A stretch of DNA of 64,000 nt from Methylobacterium terricola (GCF_006151805.1 NZ_VDDA01000010.1:124001-188000), one strand, 5' to 3'; counted from the stretch's first letter, positions 37,544 to 46,347 are shown. Translations and numbers: made by a program. The notes: generated by a model from the letters alone, not told the origin.

Positions 37544-38527
37544 CTATTCTGATCGAGATCCATCGTGTCCGGCGCCCGCCGGTGTCGTCATCCGGCCCCT
37601 CCCCTCCACCCACCGGTCCAACAGCAGGTGCGGCAGGGTCAGCGCCGCGAGGAGCTGGAGCGTGACCGCAAGCAGGCGCGCGGCCGCATCCGCCTGAGGG
37701 TAGGTCGGCCACAGCAGGAGGCCGATCAGCAGCGTCAGCCCGAAGACCGGCAGCGCCAGGACCACCGCCCGGCCCATGCCGTCGACCCGGGGCGCCCGGG
37801 CCGGATCCTCGGCGAGCGCCCGCATGTGGCGGGGCGCGTGCAGGCAGACGAAGTAGAGCCCGAAGGCGCTGAGCGGCGGCAGGACCAGGAAGGCGAGGCT
37901 CAAGGCCCCGAGCTCGGCGAGGAGATCGAAGGACGGCCGGCGGCACAGCCAGACGAGCGCAAGGCCGAGCCATGCCCAGGCGAGGATTGTCCACCAGACC
38001 GGCAGGACCGGCATCGCCGTATCGGTCACCACCGCGAAGATCCGGGCGGTCTCGTCCGGTTGGACCAGGGCCGGCAGGGCGATCGGCAGGCCGCCGCGCA
38101 CCAGCGCCTCGACGGGCCGGCCGGGACCGGCATCCTCGTAGCCGAAATGCAGAACCGAGAGGCCGAGAAAGCCGGCGAGCGTCGCGTCCGGCGCCACCCG
38201 CCAGGCGACCAGCACCGCGGCGGTGAGCGCGAGGTAGGGCGCGGCGAAGACCGGGAACCAGGCCCGGCCGAAACGCGGAGCCAGGAAGGGCTTGGCGACC
38301 TCGCCGTCGAGGGCGCCGTGTGGGACCCCGAGGCCGATCACCAGGGCGAGCACGGCGGCCCAGCCGGCCTCCCGCGGCAGCAGGGCCGTCGCGGCAAGGA
38401 GGGCCGCGGCGGCGGGGAGCAGGCAGGAGGCCGCTCCCCGGGCAAGGCTCGGCCATGGCCCGGGGACGGGGACGGGGATCAGCCGCGCGCTGGCCGGCGC
38501 CGGGATCGGGGCGGGCCGGCGCGCCAT
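37544..38527 (-). CDS. blh: Brp/Blh family beta-carotene 15,15'-dioxygenase
   Basis: The 327-residue polytopic membrane enzyme cleaves beta-carotene to two retinals. The conserved iron-binding histidines are all seen: GLGVPHGALD, LSVLHFGYED, FVCLHAPRHMRAL and TLPHLLLDRW. The gene starts four bases after the rhodopsin stop, so the two are co-expressed and retinal is made with its apoprotein. Carotenoid synthesis genes are not in the window. Confidence 0.93.
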   Translation of the reverse strand: MARRPAPIPAPASARLIPVPVPGPWPSLARGAASCLLPAAAALLAATALLPREAGWAAVLALVIGLGVPHGALDGEVAKPFLAPRFGRAWFPVFAAPYLALTAAVLVAWRVAPDATLAGFLGLSVLHFGYEDAGPGRPVEALVRGGLPIALPALVQPDETARIFAVVTDTAMPVLPVWWTILAWAWLGLALVWLCRRPSFDLLAELGALSLAFLVLPPLSAFGLYFVCLHAPRHMRALAEDPARAPRVDGMGRAVVLALPVFGLTLLIGLLLWPTYPQADAAARLLAVTLQLLAALTLPHLLLDRWVEGRGRMTTPAGAGHDGSRSE

Positions 38528-38531
38528 TGTC

Positions 38532-39293
38532 CTACTCCGCCGCCGCGAGGTGGGGCCGCGCCGTCGTGGTGACTTTGCCCTCGGCGAGGTCGCGGTCGAC
38601 CCGCTTGGCGGTCTGTGCCGTAGCCATCAGGCCGTAGACGACCTTCGCTACCAGATCGAGGACCGCGATGATCCCGAGGCCGAGCGCCGGCCCGAGCAGG
38701 CCGAGGCCGTCGTCGCCCAGCAGCAGCACGATCGGATAGGCGAGCCAGACCACCGACAGGAACATGGCGTTGCGCATGAAGGACGCACGGACGTCGTCGC
38801 GCTCCCGGGCGTTCTCCTCGCGCAACTGCACGAAGATCCCGTAATAGACCCCCAGGAAGGCACCGCAGGAAATCGCGAACCAGGTCCATTTCAGCCACGC
38901 CACCTGGGTCAGGCCGAACACGAAGGCGGTGACGATCATGATCAGGTCGGAGCCGATCATGCCCCACACGATCGCCGGGCGGCGCATCCCGCTATGCATC
39001 GCGGTGTTGGCGAGGCCGAGCAGCAGCAGCGGCGTCGTGAACGACCAGTCGATGTAGCGGGCGAAGTAGAACGCCCGGGTCGCCGTGCCGGCATCCGGCC
39101 CCGCCGGCAGCATCACGCTCCCCTGCCCCGTGGCCATCGCCAGATAGGAGCAGGCCGCGATGATCGGCACCAGGCCGTGGATGATGGTGTCGGCCTCCTC
39201 GGCATGGCTACGGCGCTTGCCGATGAATAGGATGAGGGCGGCGCCCACGCTCATGCCGGCGAAGCCGAGCCAGAGCCAAAACTGAGGGGTCAT
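38532..39293 (-). CDS. Microbial rhodopsin, DTG-motif proton pump
   Basis: The 253-residue seven-helix retinal protein has the Schiff-base Lys K217 in VLDLVAKV with counter-ion D213. The helix C sequence ARYIDWSFTTPLLLLGLA gives D82, T86 and G93, aligned to bacteriorhodopsin D85, T89 and D96. The cytoplasmic proton donor is therefore Gly, and H39 stands on helix B (DTIIHGLVPI). This is the pattern described for DTG rhodopsins of proteobacteria, which pump protons outward with the helix-B His as part of the donor. W83, W183, Y186 and P187 of the retinal pocket are kept. D195 matches the release-group Glu 194, but the 204 position is Gly. It is followed at four bases by blh. Confidence 0.94.
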   Translation of the reverse strand: MTPQFWLWLGFAGMSVGAALILFIGKRRSHAEEADTIIHGLVPIIAACSYLAMATGQGSVMLPAGPDAGTATRAFYFARYIDWSFTTPLLLLGLANTAMHSGMRRPAIVWGMIGSDLIMIVTAFVFGLTQVAWLKWTWFAISCGAFLGVYYGIFVQLREENARERDDVRASFMRNAMFLSVVWLAYPIVLLLGDDGLGLLGPALGLGIIAVLDLVAKVVYGLMATAQTAKRVDRDLAEGKVTTTARPHLAAAE

Positions 39294-39802
39294 CGGAAAA
39301 TCCGTCGTTGCTCGGGATTATCGCGACGGCCCGAACGTGCAGCCGCGAGGCGCCGGACAACCGGGTACTCCGCACGAGGTTCCGCTGCGGGACGTGACCC
39401 ATCCTGCCGCAGGTGAGGAATTGGCGGCATCGCGTGCGATGTCGATCAATCGCAGCGCAGGGAGAACAGGCGCAAGAGGAGGCGGATGTCGTCAAAGCAG
39501 CGTTGCGGGCTGCGACCGAGGCCGGGCGACCCAGTCAAAAAAATTTCAGGACGCTTGGGCGGGTCCACCCGATCGTGACCCGGCTTGGCGCAGGGCAGGC
39601 GGGCGCCCCTCATCGCGCATCGTCATCGAAAGGACCGGAGGTCATGGCCGGGCATCGACGTTTCGGGCACCCGGCCCGAGCCCGCTCCACACCGGCAATC
39701 CGCTCGTTCGGCAGGATGTGGGCCGAACGGGAGGGCGACGACGGAAATCCCGACGCACCCGCACCTGAGACGACCGGACGCGATCCGTCCTCCGCCCGCG
39801 CC
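39294..39802. other. Rhodopsin upstream region, about 500 bases
   Basis: No convincing gene was found between the DUF2155 gene and the rhodopsin start. The segment just upstream of the rhodopsin holds the EcfG-like promoter listed separately. A poly-A tract (AAAAAAATTT at about 39538-39547) stands out against the GC-rich background. The long leader could carry other light, oxygen or stress signals. Confidence 0.5.
39359..39383 (-). promoter_or_regulatory. Candidate EcfG (general stress sigma) promoter of the rhodopsin operon
   Basis: On the minus strand GGAAC is followed after 17 bases by GTTGTC, 65 bases before the rhodopsin ATG. Alphaproteobacterial EcfG promoters have the form GGAAC-N16/17-CGTT. 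Here the base before GTT is G, not C. The PhyR/EcfG system is well known in Methylobacterium, so stress or stationary-phase expression is plausible. Confidence 0.45.
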
Positions 39803-40459
39803 TCAGCGCGGGTTCGGGTTCATCGGATCGGCGCCGGCCGGCATCGGCCCGTCATTGGTCGGGAAGAAGCGCCGCGACGGCGACTGACGCGGCTGCACCG
39901 GCGTGCCGCGCAGAGGCTCGACATCGACCTGGCCCTGGCGGTTGACCTGGCGGGCACGAGGCGCCTCCTCGCCGCCGCGCGCCTGCTCGCGACGCTTGCG
40001 GCCCTCGGGCTTGGCGGCGGCCACCGGCGCGTCCTCCTGCTCCTTCGGCTCGGCGATCAGGTCGGTGCCGCCTTTGCAGTCGACGAGCCAGACGTCGTAG
40101 ATCGGATGCTCGATTGCGTGCAGGCCGGGGCTCGAGGCGAACATCCAGCCGGTGAAGATCCGCCGGTACTTGTTCTCGAGCGTGACCTCGTCGACCTCCA
40201 GGAAGGCGGTCGTCTTGGCGCTCTCGGTCGGGGGCCGGGTGTAGCAGACCCGCGGGGTGAGCTGGAGCGCGCCGAACTGCACCGTCTCGTCCACCGCCAC
40301 CTCGAACGAGACGGTGCGGCCGGTGATCTTGTCGAGGCCGGCGAACACCGCGGTCGGGTTGCGGATCTTGTCGGCCCGGGCCGGCGCCGGCGTCAGAGCG
40401 CCGCCCAGCACGACGCCGCCGAGGAGCAGGAAGGCGCCCGCGGCGCGGCGTGCAGTCAT
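39803..40459 (-). CDS. DUF2155 domain-containing secreted protein
   Basis: The 218-residue protein starts with a signal peptide (MTARRAAGAFLLLGGVVLGG, cleavage near APARA). The DUF2155 core covers about residues 35-125, with TGRTVSFEVAVDETVQFGAL and VCYTRPPTESAKTTAFLEVD. It has a Lys/Arg/Pro-rich tail. The family is periplasmic in alphaproteobacteria and of unknown function. It is often next to the NDUFA12 gene, as here, about 140 bases downstream of it. The upstream ATG at 40558 would mask the signal peptide, so 40459 is used. Confidence 0.82.
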   Translation of the reverse strand: MTARRAAGAFLLLGGVVLGGALTPAPARADKIRNPTAVFAGLDKITGRTVSFEVAVDETVQFGALQLTPRVCYTRPPTESAKTTAFLEVDEVTLENKYRRIFTGWMFASSPGLHAIEHPIYDVWLVDCKGGTDLIAEPKEQEDAPVAAAKPEGRKRREQARGGEEAPRARQVNRQGQVDVEPLRGTPVQPRQSPSRRFFPTNDGPMPAGADPMNPNPR

Positions 40460-40599
40460 GCGGCTCAAACCCGATCGCTCCCGGCTCAAAATCCCGGTCT
40501 CCCGCGTCCGGTCACGCGGACGCGCGGGCCGTTCCCGGCCCGCCCGCGATAGACACAAGGAGGATGGTGGAAAAAGGGCGGCCTATTCGCCAGGAACCC

Positions 40600-41016
40600 T
40601 TACTCGCCGGGAACCCACGGCACGTAGTCGCCGGTCGCCGCCGGCCGCTGGCCGTAGGAGAGCTGCGACCCCCGCGGCCGATAGGCCGCCACCGTGCCGG
40701 TGAGGTTCTCCTCGTGCGGCTTCTGCCACTCGCGCGGGACGTAGGTCTCCTCGGAGGGCGCCACGTCGGTGGCGTGGCAGAGCCAGCCGCGCCAGCCGGG
40801 CGGCACCTTCGAGGCGTCGGCATAGCCGTTATAGATCACCCAGCGCCGCTCCGAGCCGACCGAGGCGTCGATCAGCGGGCCTTGCGCCCGGTAGTACCGG
40901 TTGCCGAGCTCGTCCGTACCCACGAAGCTGCCGCGGCGCTTGGTGTAGAATTCCAGGCTGACGGTCGAGCCGCTCCACCAGGTGAAGATCCGAAGCAGGG
41001 TGTCTTTCAGCGCCAT
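40600..41016 (-). CDS. NADH:ubiquinone oxidoreductase subunit NDUFA12 family
   Basis: The 138-residue protein matches the mitochondrial B17.2/NDUFA12 family: RRGSFVGTDELGNRYYR, RRWVIYNGYADASKVPPGW and GWLCHATDVAPSEE. It is an accessory subunit of alphaproteobacterial complex I, bound on the cytoplasmic side. The C-terminus is Pro/Tyr-rich. It is transcribed toward the DUF2155 gene. Confidence 0.92.
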   Translation of the reverse strand: MALKDTLLRIFTWWSGSTVSLEFYTKRRGSFVGTDELGNRYYRAQGPLIDASVGSERRWVIYNGYADASKVPPGWRGWLCHATDVAPSEETYVPREWQKPHEENLTGTVAAYRPRGSQLSYGQRPAATGDYVPWVPGE

Positions 41017-41309
41017 CGCGACCGTCTCTGGGGCTCGGGCCCGCGGGAATGGGGGGAGGCCCCCTTCGTCGCGCGGGACTATGGTGAGATGGCCCCCGGA
41101 TGTCCAGCACGTCCCGCGTCGCAGCGAAAATCCGCGCGCCCGGCCCGGCGGCGGTCCGGTTCGGCCCCGGATTCGTCAACGGTCTGTGAACAAGTCGGTG
41201 GTCGAGTGGCCTGCGTGCTGTGGGCGACGACGAGCCCCACGGCGATTCTCCCATACCCTCCGCGGGCTTACGCCCCGGTTCGCGGCCATCCACAGGAATC
41301 CAGCCCTTA

Positions 41310-41325
41310 ACACTATATGTAGGGA
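41310..41325 (+). promoter_or_regulatory. NrdR box 1 upstream of nrdJ
   Basis: ACACTATATGTAGGGA fits the NrdR box consensus ACACWATATNTWGTG well, with the final GTG degenerated to GGG. NrdR is the ATP/dATP-sensing repressor of ribonucleotide reductase genes. The box lies 208 bases before the nrdJ start codon, upstream of the predicted promoter. Confidence 0.72.
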
Positions 41326-41341
41326 GGAACGGAGTCCGTCG

Positions 41342-41357
41342 ACACTAGTTGTTGACG
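41342..41357 (+). promoter_or_regulatory. NrdR box 2 upstream of nrdJ
   Basis: ACACTAGTTGTTGACG is a second, weaker NrdR-type box starting 32 bases after the first. That is three helical turns, one of the spacings used by NrdR tetramers. It overlaps the -35 hexamer TTGACG, so binding would block polymerase. Confidence 0.62.
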
Positions 41358-41381
41358 TGTGGCCGCCAGGGTCGGTAGTTT
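41352..41381 (+). promoter_or_regulatory. Candidate nrdJ promoter
   Basis: TTGACG at 41352-41357 and TAGTTT at 41376-41381 are separated by 18 bases. The predicted start would give a leader of about 130 bases. The same region also holds GGAAC-N17-GTT (41327-41351), an alternative EcfG-like pair. No cobalamin riboswitch was recognised in the leader, although the enzyme needs B12. Confidence 0.45.
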
Positions 41382-41517
41382 CCAGGGTAGAGGACGGGCG
41401 TTCCCCGAGCGGGGTCGCGCCCCTCCGCCGAGCCTCCAGCGCCCCGCCATTCCTGTAACCGGCGGACCCCGTTTCCATGCGGGCGGTCCCCGGCTGTTCG
41501 TGACCGGAGAGTATCCC

Positions 41518-44500
41518 ATGCGGTTCGAGCGTCGCATCACCTCAGCGGGGCAGTCGCCCTATGCCAGCATCCCGTTCCGCAAGGCGGTGAGCGAGATCCG
41601 CAATCCCGACGGCTCGGTGGTGTTCCGCCTCGACGGCATCGACGTGCCGGAGGCCTGGAGCCAGGTCGCCTGCGACGTGCTGGCCCAGAAGTACTTTCGG
41701 AAGGCCGGCGTCCCGAAGGCGCTGAAGAAGGTCGAGGAGAACGGTGTCCCGTCGTTCCTGTGGCGCTCGGTTCCCGACGAGGCGGCGCTCGCCGCCCTCC
41801 CCGAGGGTGAGCGCACCGGCTCCGAGACCTCGGCGGTGCAGGTCTTCGATCGGCTGGCCGGCTGCTGGACCTACTGGGGCTGGAAGGGGGGCTACTTCTC
41901 GAGCGAGGAGGACGCCGCGGCGTTCCACGACGAATTGCGCGCCATGCTCGCCCGCCAGATGGTGGCGCCGAACTCGCCGCAATGGTTCAACACCGGCCTG
42001 CACTGGGCCTACGGCATCGACGGCCCGGCGCAAGGCCACTTCTACGTCGACTACAAGACCGGCGAGCTGACCCAGTCGGCCACGGCCTACGAGCACCCGC
42101 AGCCGCACGCCTGCTTCATCCAGTCCGTCGCCGACGACCTCGTCAACGAGGGCGGCATCATGGACCTGTGGGTGCGGGAAGCCCGCCTGTTCAAGTACGG
42201 CTCGGGCACCGGCTCGAACTTCTCCCGCCTGCGCGGCGAGAACGAGCGGCTCGCCGGCGGCGGCAAGTCCTCGGGCCTGATGAGCTTCCTCAAGATCGGC
42301 GACCGGGCGGCCGGCGCCATCAAGTCGGGCGGCACCACGCGCCGCGCCGCCAAGATGGTGATCGTCGACATCGACCACCCGGACGTCGAGGCCTTCATCG
42401 ACTGGAAGGTCAAGGAGGAGCAGAAGGTCGCGGCGCTGGTCACCGGCTCGAAGGTGGTGTCCAAGCACCTCAAGGCGGTGATGAAGGCCTGCGTCAACTG
42501 CGAGGCCGCCGGTGACGCCTGCTTCGATCCGGAGCGCAACCCGGCCCTCAAGCGCGAGGTCAAGGCCGCCCGCAAGGCGATGGTGCCGGACGCCGCGATC
42601 AAGCGGGTGATCCAGTACGCCCGCCAGGGCTACACCGACATCTCGTTCCCGATCTACGACACCGACTGGGATTCGGAAGCCTACCTCACCGTCGCCGGCC
42701 AGAACTCGAACAACTCGGTCTCGCTCACCGACGACTTCCTGCGGGCGGTCGATGCCGACGCGGACTGGACCCTGAGCCAGCGTACGACCGGCAAGCCGGC
42801 CAAGACCGTCAAGGCGGCGGAGCTGTGGGAGAAGATCGCCGAGGCCGCCTGGGCCTCGGCCGATCCGGGCCTGCACTTCAACACCACGATGAACGACTGG
42901 CACACCTGCCCGGTGGGCGGGCGGATCCGGGCCTCGAACCCGTGCTCCGAGTACATGTTCCTCGACGACACCGCCTGCAACCTCGCCTCGGCGAACCTGC
43001 TGGCGCTCTACGATCGCGCCGCCAAGCGCTTCGACGTCGAGGGCTACGAGCACCTGTGCCGGCTCTGGACCGTGGTCCTCGAGATCTCGGTGCTGATGGC
43101 GCAGTTCCCGAGCCGCGAGATCGCCGACCTCTCGTACAAGTACCGCACGCTCGGCCTCGGCTACGCCAATATCGGCGGCCTGTTGATGACCATGGGCCTG
43201 TCCTACGATTCCCGTGAGGGCCGGGCGCTGGCCGGCGCCCTCACGGCGATCATGACCGGCGTGTCCTACGCCACCTCGGCCGAGATGGCGCGCGAGCTCG
43301 GTCCCTTCCCGGCCTACGAGGAGAATGCCGACGCGATGCTGCGGGTGATCCGCAACCATCGCCGGGCCGCCCATGGCGAGGCGACGGGCTACGAGTTCCT
43401 CAACACCAACCCGGTCCCGCTCGACCATGCCGGCTGCCCGCAGGGCGAGCTGGTCGAGCACGCCAAGGCGGCCTGGGACCGGGCGCTCGCCCTCGGTGAG
43501 GAGCACGGCTACCGCAACGCCCAGTCCACGGTGATCGCGCCGACCGGCACGATCGGCCTCGTCATGGATTGCGACACCACCGGCATCGAGCCCGACTTCG
43601 CGCTGGTGAAGTTCAAGAAGCTCGCCGGCGGCGGCTACTTCAAGATCATCAACCGGGCGGTGCCGGACGCCCTGCGCAGCCTCGGCTACCGCGAGGCGGA
43701 GATCGCCGAGATCGAGGCCTACGCCGTCGGCCATGGCTCGCTCGGCCAGGCGCCGGCGATCAACCCGGGCTCGCTCCGGGCCAAGGGCTTCACCGACGAC
43801 AAGATCGCCGCGGTCGAGGCGGGCCTGAAGTCGGCCTTCGACATCAAGTTCGTGTTCAACCGCTGGACCCTCGGCGAGGACTTCCTCACCCAGACCCTGA
43901 CGGTGCCGGCCGACAAGCTCGCCGACCCGTCCTTCGACCTGCTGAGCTTCCTCGGCTTCAGCCGCAAGGACATCGAGGCCGCCAACGTCCATGTCTGCGG
44001 GGCGATGACGCTCGAAGGCGCGCCGCACCTCAAGGTGGAGCATTACCCGGTCTTCGACTGCGCCAATCCGTGCGGCCGGATCGGCAAGCGCTACCTCTCG
44101 GTCGAGAGCCACATCCGCATGATGGCGGCGGCGCAGCCGTTCATCTCGGGGGCGATCTCCAAGACCATCAACATGCCGAACGACGCCACGGTCGAGGATT
44201 GCAAGAACGCCTACCGGCTGTCCTGGACCCTGGCGCTGAAGGCCAACGCCCTCTACCGCGACGGCTCGAAGCTGTCGCAGCCCCTGAACGCCGCCCTGAT
44301 CAGCGACGAATCGGAGGACGAGGACGAGACCGTCGAGGCCATCCTGGCCCAGCCGGCGGTCGCCAAGACCGTGTCGGTGACGGAGAAGATCGTCGAGCGG
44401 ATCGTCGAGCGCGTCGAGCGCCTGCGCTCCCAGGAGAAGCTGCCGAGCCGCCGCAAGGGCTACACCCAGAAGGCCAAGATCGGCGGCCACACCATCTTCC

Positions 44501-45270
44501 TGCGCACCGGCGAGTACGACGACGGACGCCTCGGCGAGATCTTCCTCGACATGAACAAGGAGGGCTCGGCGCTGCGGGCCTTCATCAACAACTTCGCGAT
44601 CTCGGTCTCGCTCGGCCTGCAATACGGCGTGCCGCTGGAGGAGTACGTCGACGCCTTCACCTTCACCCGGTTCGAGCCGGCCGGCTTCGTCCAGGGCAAC
44701 GACGCGATCAAGAACGCCACCTCGGTGCTCGACTACGTATTCCGCGAGCTGGCGATCTCGTATCTCGGTCGCAACGACCTCGCCCATGTCGACCTCTCGG
44801 AGATCGGCAACACGGCGAGCGGCATGACCCCGGCGAAGCCCTCCGCCTCGGACCCGGTGCCGGCCCACAACGTCGTGTCGCGCGGCCTCCTGCGCGGCTC
44901 CGGCGACCGGCTGACCCTGATCCATGGCGGCCCCGGCGGCACCACCCCCGGCGTCGCCGCCCCGAGCGCGGGTCAGACCGCGCCGGCCGGCGGCACCGTC
45001 CACGCGGTGCGGGGCGCGGTGGCGCTGAAGACCGAGCCGAGCCTGGCCGGCAAGGTCGAGGCCCTGGTGGAGGCCCTGCCCTTCACCAAAGCGGACTTGG
45101 CCAAGCCGGAGACGGCGGCCGCCGGCCGCAGCGTCTCGGACCGTCGCGCCGAGGCCCGGATGAAGGGCTATGTCGGCGAGGCCTGCCCGGAATGCGCCAA
45201 CTTCACCCTGGTGCGGAACGGGACCTGCCTGAAGTGCGACACCTGCGGTTCGACGACCGGGTGCAGCTGA
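41518..45270 (+). CDS. nrdJ: Adenosylcobalamin-dependent ribonucleotide reductase (class II)
   Basis: The 1250-residue class II reductase makes deoxyribonucleotides from ribonucleoside diphosphates with coenzyme B12. N-terminal MVAPNSPQWFNTGLHWAYG, the active-site region SNPCSEYMFLDDTACNLASA, and the thiyl barrel sequences NAQSTVIAPTGTIG are visible. The C-terminus has a zinc-ribbon-like CPECANFTLVRNGTCLKCDTC and ends in the redox pair GCS. About 110 residues before it form an Ala/Gly/Pro-rich linker. No intein is present. It is monocistronic and ends in a strong hairpin. Confidence 0.95.
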   Translation: MRFERRITSAGQSPYASIPFRKAVSEIRNPDGSVVFRLDGIDVPEAWSQVACDVLAQKYFRKAGVPKALKKVEENGVPSFLWRSVPDEAALAALPEGERTGSETSAVQVFDRLAGCWTYWGWKGGYFSSEEDAAAFHDELRAMLARQMVAPNSPQWFNTGLHWAYGIDGPAQGHFYVDYKTGELTQSATAYEHPQPHACFIQSVADDLVNEGGIMDLWVREARLFKYGSGTGSNFSRLRGENERLAGGGKSSGLMSFLKIGDRAAGAIKSGGTTRRAAKMVIVDIDHPDVEAFIDWKVKEEQKVAALVTGSKVVSKHLKAVMKACVNCEAAGDACFDPERNPALKREVKAARKAMVPDAAIKRVIQYARQGYTDISFPIYDTDWDSEAYLTVAGQNSNNSVSLTDDFLRAVDADADWTLSQRTTGKPAKTVKAAELWEKIAEAAWASADPGLHFNTTMNDWHTCPVGGRIRASNPCSEYMFLDDTACNLASANLLALYDRAAKRFDVEGYEHLCRLWTVVLEISVLMAQFPSREIADLSYKYRTLGLGYANIGGLLMTMGLSYDSREGRALAGALTAIMTGVSYATSAEMARELGPFPAYEENADAMLRVIRNHRRAAHGEATGYEFLNTNPVPLDHAGCPQGELVEHAKAAWDRALALGEEHGYRNAQSTVIAPTGTIGLVMDCDTTGIEPDFALVKFKKLAGGGYFKIINRAVPDALRSLGYREAEIAEIEAYAVGHGSLGQAPAINPGSLRAKGFTDDKIAAVEAGLKSAFDIKFVFNRWTLGEDFLTQTLTVPADKLADPSFDLLSFLGFSRKDIEAANVHVCGAMTLEGAPHLKVEHYPVFDCANPCGRIGKRYLSVESHIRMMAAAQPFISGAISKTINMPNDATVEDCKNAYRLSWTLALKANALYRDGSKLSQPLNAALISDESEDEDETVEAILAQPAVAKTVSVTEKIVERIVERVERLRSQEKLPSRRKGYTQKAKIGGHTIFLRTGEYDDGRLGEIFLDMNKEGSALRAFINNFAISVSLGLQYGVPLEEYVDAFTFTRFEPAGFVQGNDAIKNATSVLDYVFRELAISYLGRNDLAHVDLSEIGNTASGMTPAKPSASDPVPAHNVVSRGLLRGSGDRLTLIHGGPGGTTPGVAAPSAGQTAPAGGTVHAVRGAVALKTEPSLAGKVEALVEALPFTKADLAKPETAAAGRSVSDRRAEARMKGYVGEACPECANFTLVRNGTCLKCDTCGSTTGCS

Positions 45271-45318
45271 CGGCCGGTGACGGCCTGCGCCGGATAGATC
45301 CGGCTTGGTGAGATCGGG

Positions 45319-45358
45319 GGCGCGCGGTTCGACGAGGACCGCGCGCCTCTCTTCTTTC
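45319..45358 (+). terminator. Rho-independent terminator of nrdJ
   Basis: GGCGCGCGG and CCGCGCGCC pair in a 9-bp stem around an 11-base loop, followed by TCTCTTCTTTC. It lies about 50 bases after the nrdJ stop codon. Confidence 0.75.
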
Positions 45359-45408
45359 GGAGGATAGCCGTACTCCGTTCCTGGCGCATCGACTCGGCAG
45401 GCGCCGCG

Positions 45409-45795
45409 TCAGGCCCCAGAGAGCGCCGCCGTCACCTCGATCTCGACCTTCATCTCCGGCCGCAGCAAGCCTGCGACCACCACCAGGGTCGCGGCGGGGC
45501 GGATCTCGCGCAGCACCCGGCCGCAGACCGTCAGCACCGCCTCGGCGTCCGAGCGGTCGGTGACGTAGTAGGTCGCGCGCACGACCTGCTCCAGCGACGA
45601 GCCGGCCTGCTCCAGCACCCCCGCGATGGTGCGCCAGCACGCCTCGGCCTGGGCGCCGGCCTCCTCCGGCATCGTCATCGCGGCATAATCGTAGCCGGTG
45701 GTGCCGGCGACGAACACGACGCCGCCCTGCACCACCGCGCGGGAATAGCCGTAGTCGTGCTCGAAGCGCGAGCCGCCGTCGATCCGCCGCCGCAT
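45409..45795 (-). CDS. RidA/YjgF family protein
   Basis: The 128-residue protein has a single RidA domain. Landmarks are YSRAVVQGGVVFVAGTTGYD, QAEACWRTIAGVLEQAGSSL, VVRATYYVTD and the C-terminal MKVEIEVTAAL. Members hydrolyse reactive enamine/imine intermediates. The Arg of the RidA active site (usually before the last strand) is not clearly present near LLRPEMKVEIE, so it may be a paralogue of the Rid2-7 type. It is 42 bases downstream of the cupin gene. Confidence 0.83.
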   Translation of the reverse strand: MRRRIDGGSRFEHDYGYSRAVVQGGVVFVAGTTGYDYAAMTMPEEAGAQAEACWRTIAGVLEQAGSSLEQVVRATYYVTDRSDAEAVLTVCGRVLREIRPAATLVVVAGLLRPEMKVEIEVTAALSGA

Positions 45796-45837
45796 GTCCC
45801 CTGCCCTCCCGATTCGTGACCGGGCGAGCATGCCGCG

Positions 45838-46305
45838 TCAGCCGACCTCGCTCCAGCCCGCAAAGCCCGCGAGCGGCTCCTGGTCGTAGGCCGCCATCAG
45901 CGCCCGCATCGCGCCCTCGTCCCGCAGGCGGTCTTCCGCCGCGAGGGCCGCCAGCCCTTCGAAGAAGCCCTCGCGGTGGAGCGCCGGGGTGAAGGTCAGG
46001 GTGAAGCGCACGGGAGTGTCGCCGCGATTGGCGAAGGCGTGCGGCTCGCCGGGCCGTACCAGCACGAAATCGCCCGGCCCCGCCGTCACGTCGCGCTCGC
46101 CGAGCCGCAGGGTGAGCGCGCCGTCATGGACCTCGAACGCCTCGGTGAGCCGGGCGTGGCGATGCAGCCCGGCCCCGGGCGAGCGCGCCGCCAGGGTGAC
46201 GGCGTAGATGCCGATCGCGTCGCCGGTGGAGTCGCTGCGGGCGAGGTAGCGCACCCGCATCCCGCCGATGGTGACGCCGGTGCCGGGTTCGGGAGTGATG
46301 TCCAT
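45838..46305 (-). CDS. Cupin domain protein
   Basis: The 155-residue protein has one cupin barrel. Motif 1 is GLHRHARLTEAFEVHDGALTL (two His, one Glu) and motif 2 is PGDFVLVRPGEPHAFAN. It is probably a metal-binding small-molecule enzyme or sensor. Neighbours give no pathway. It is likely co-transcribed with the RidA-like gene. Confidence 0.82.
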   Translation of the reverse strand: MDITPEPGTGVTIGGMRVRYLARSDSTGDAIGIYAVTLAARSPGAGLHRHARLTEAFEVHDGALTLRLGERDVTAGPGDFVLVRPGEPHAFANRGDTPVRFTLTFTPALHREGFFEGLAALAAEDRLRDEGAMRALMAAYDQEPLAGFAGWSEVG

Positions 46306-46347
46306 GGCGGGGCTCCTGGGCGTGAGAGCGCCCGGGACAACGCCGGT

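Noticed and set aside
41017..41517. Cobalamin riboswitch upstream of nrdJ
   Set aside because: No B12-box-like GCCACTG core was found on reading the leader. The features seen are NrdR boxes and a promoter.
41359..41517. N-terminal extension of NrdJ from 41359
   Set aside because: It lies within the predicted promoter and leader. The family N-terminus begins at 41518.
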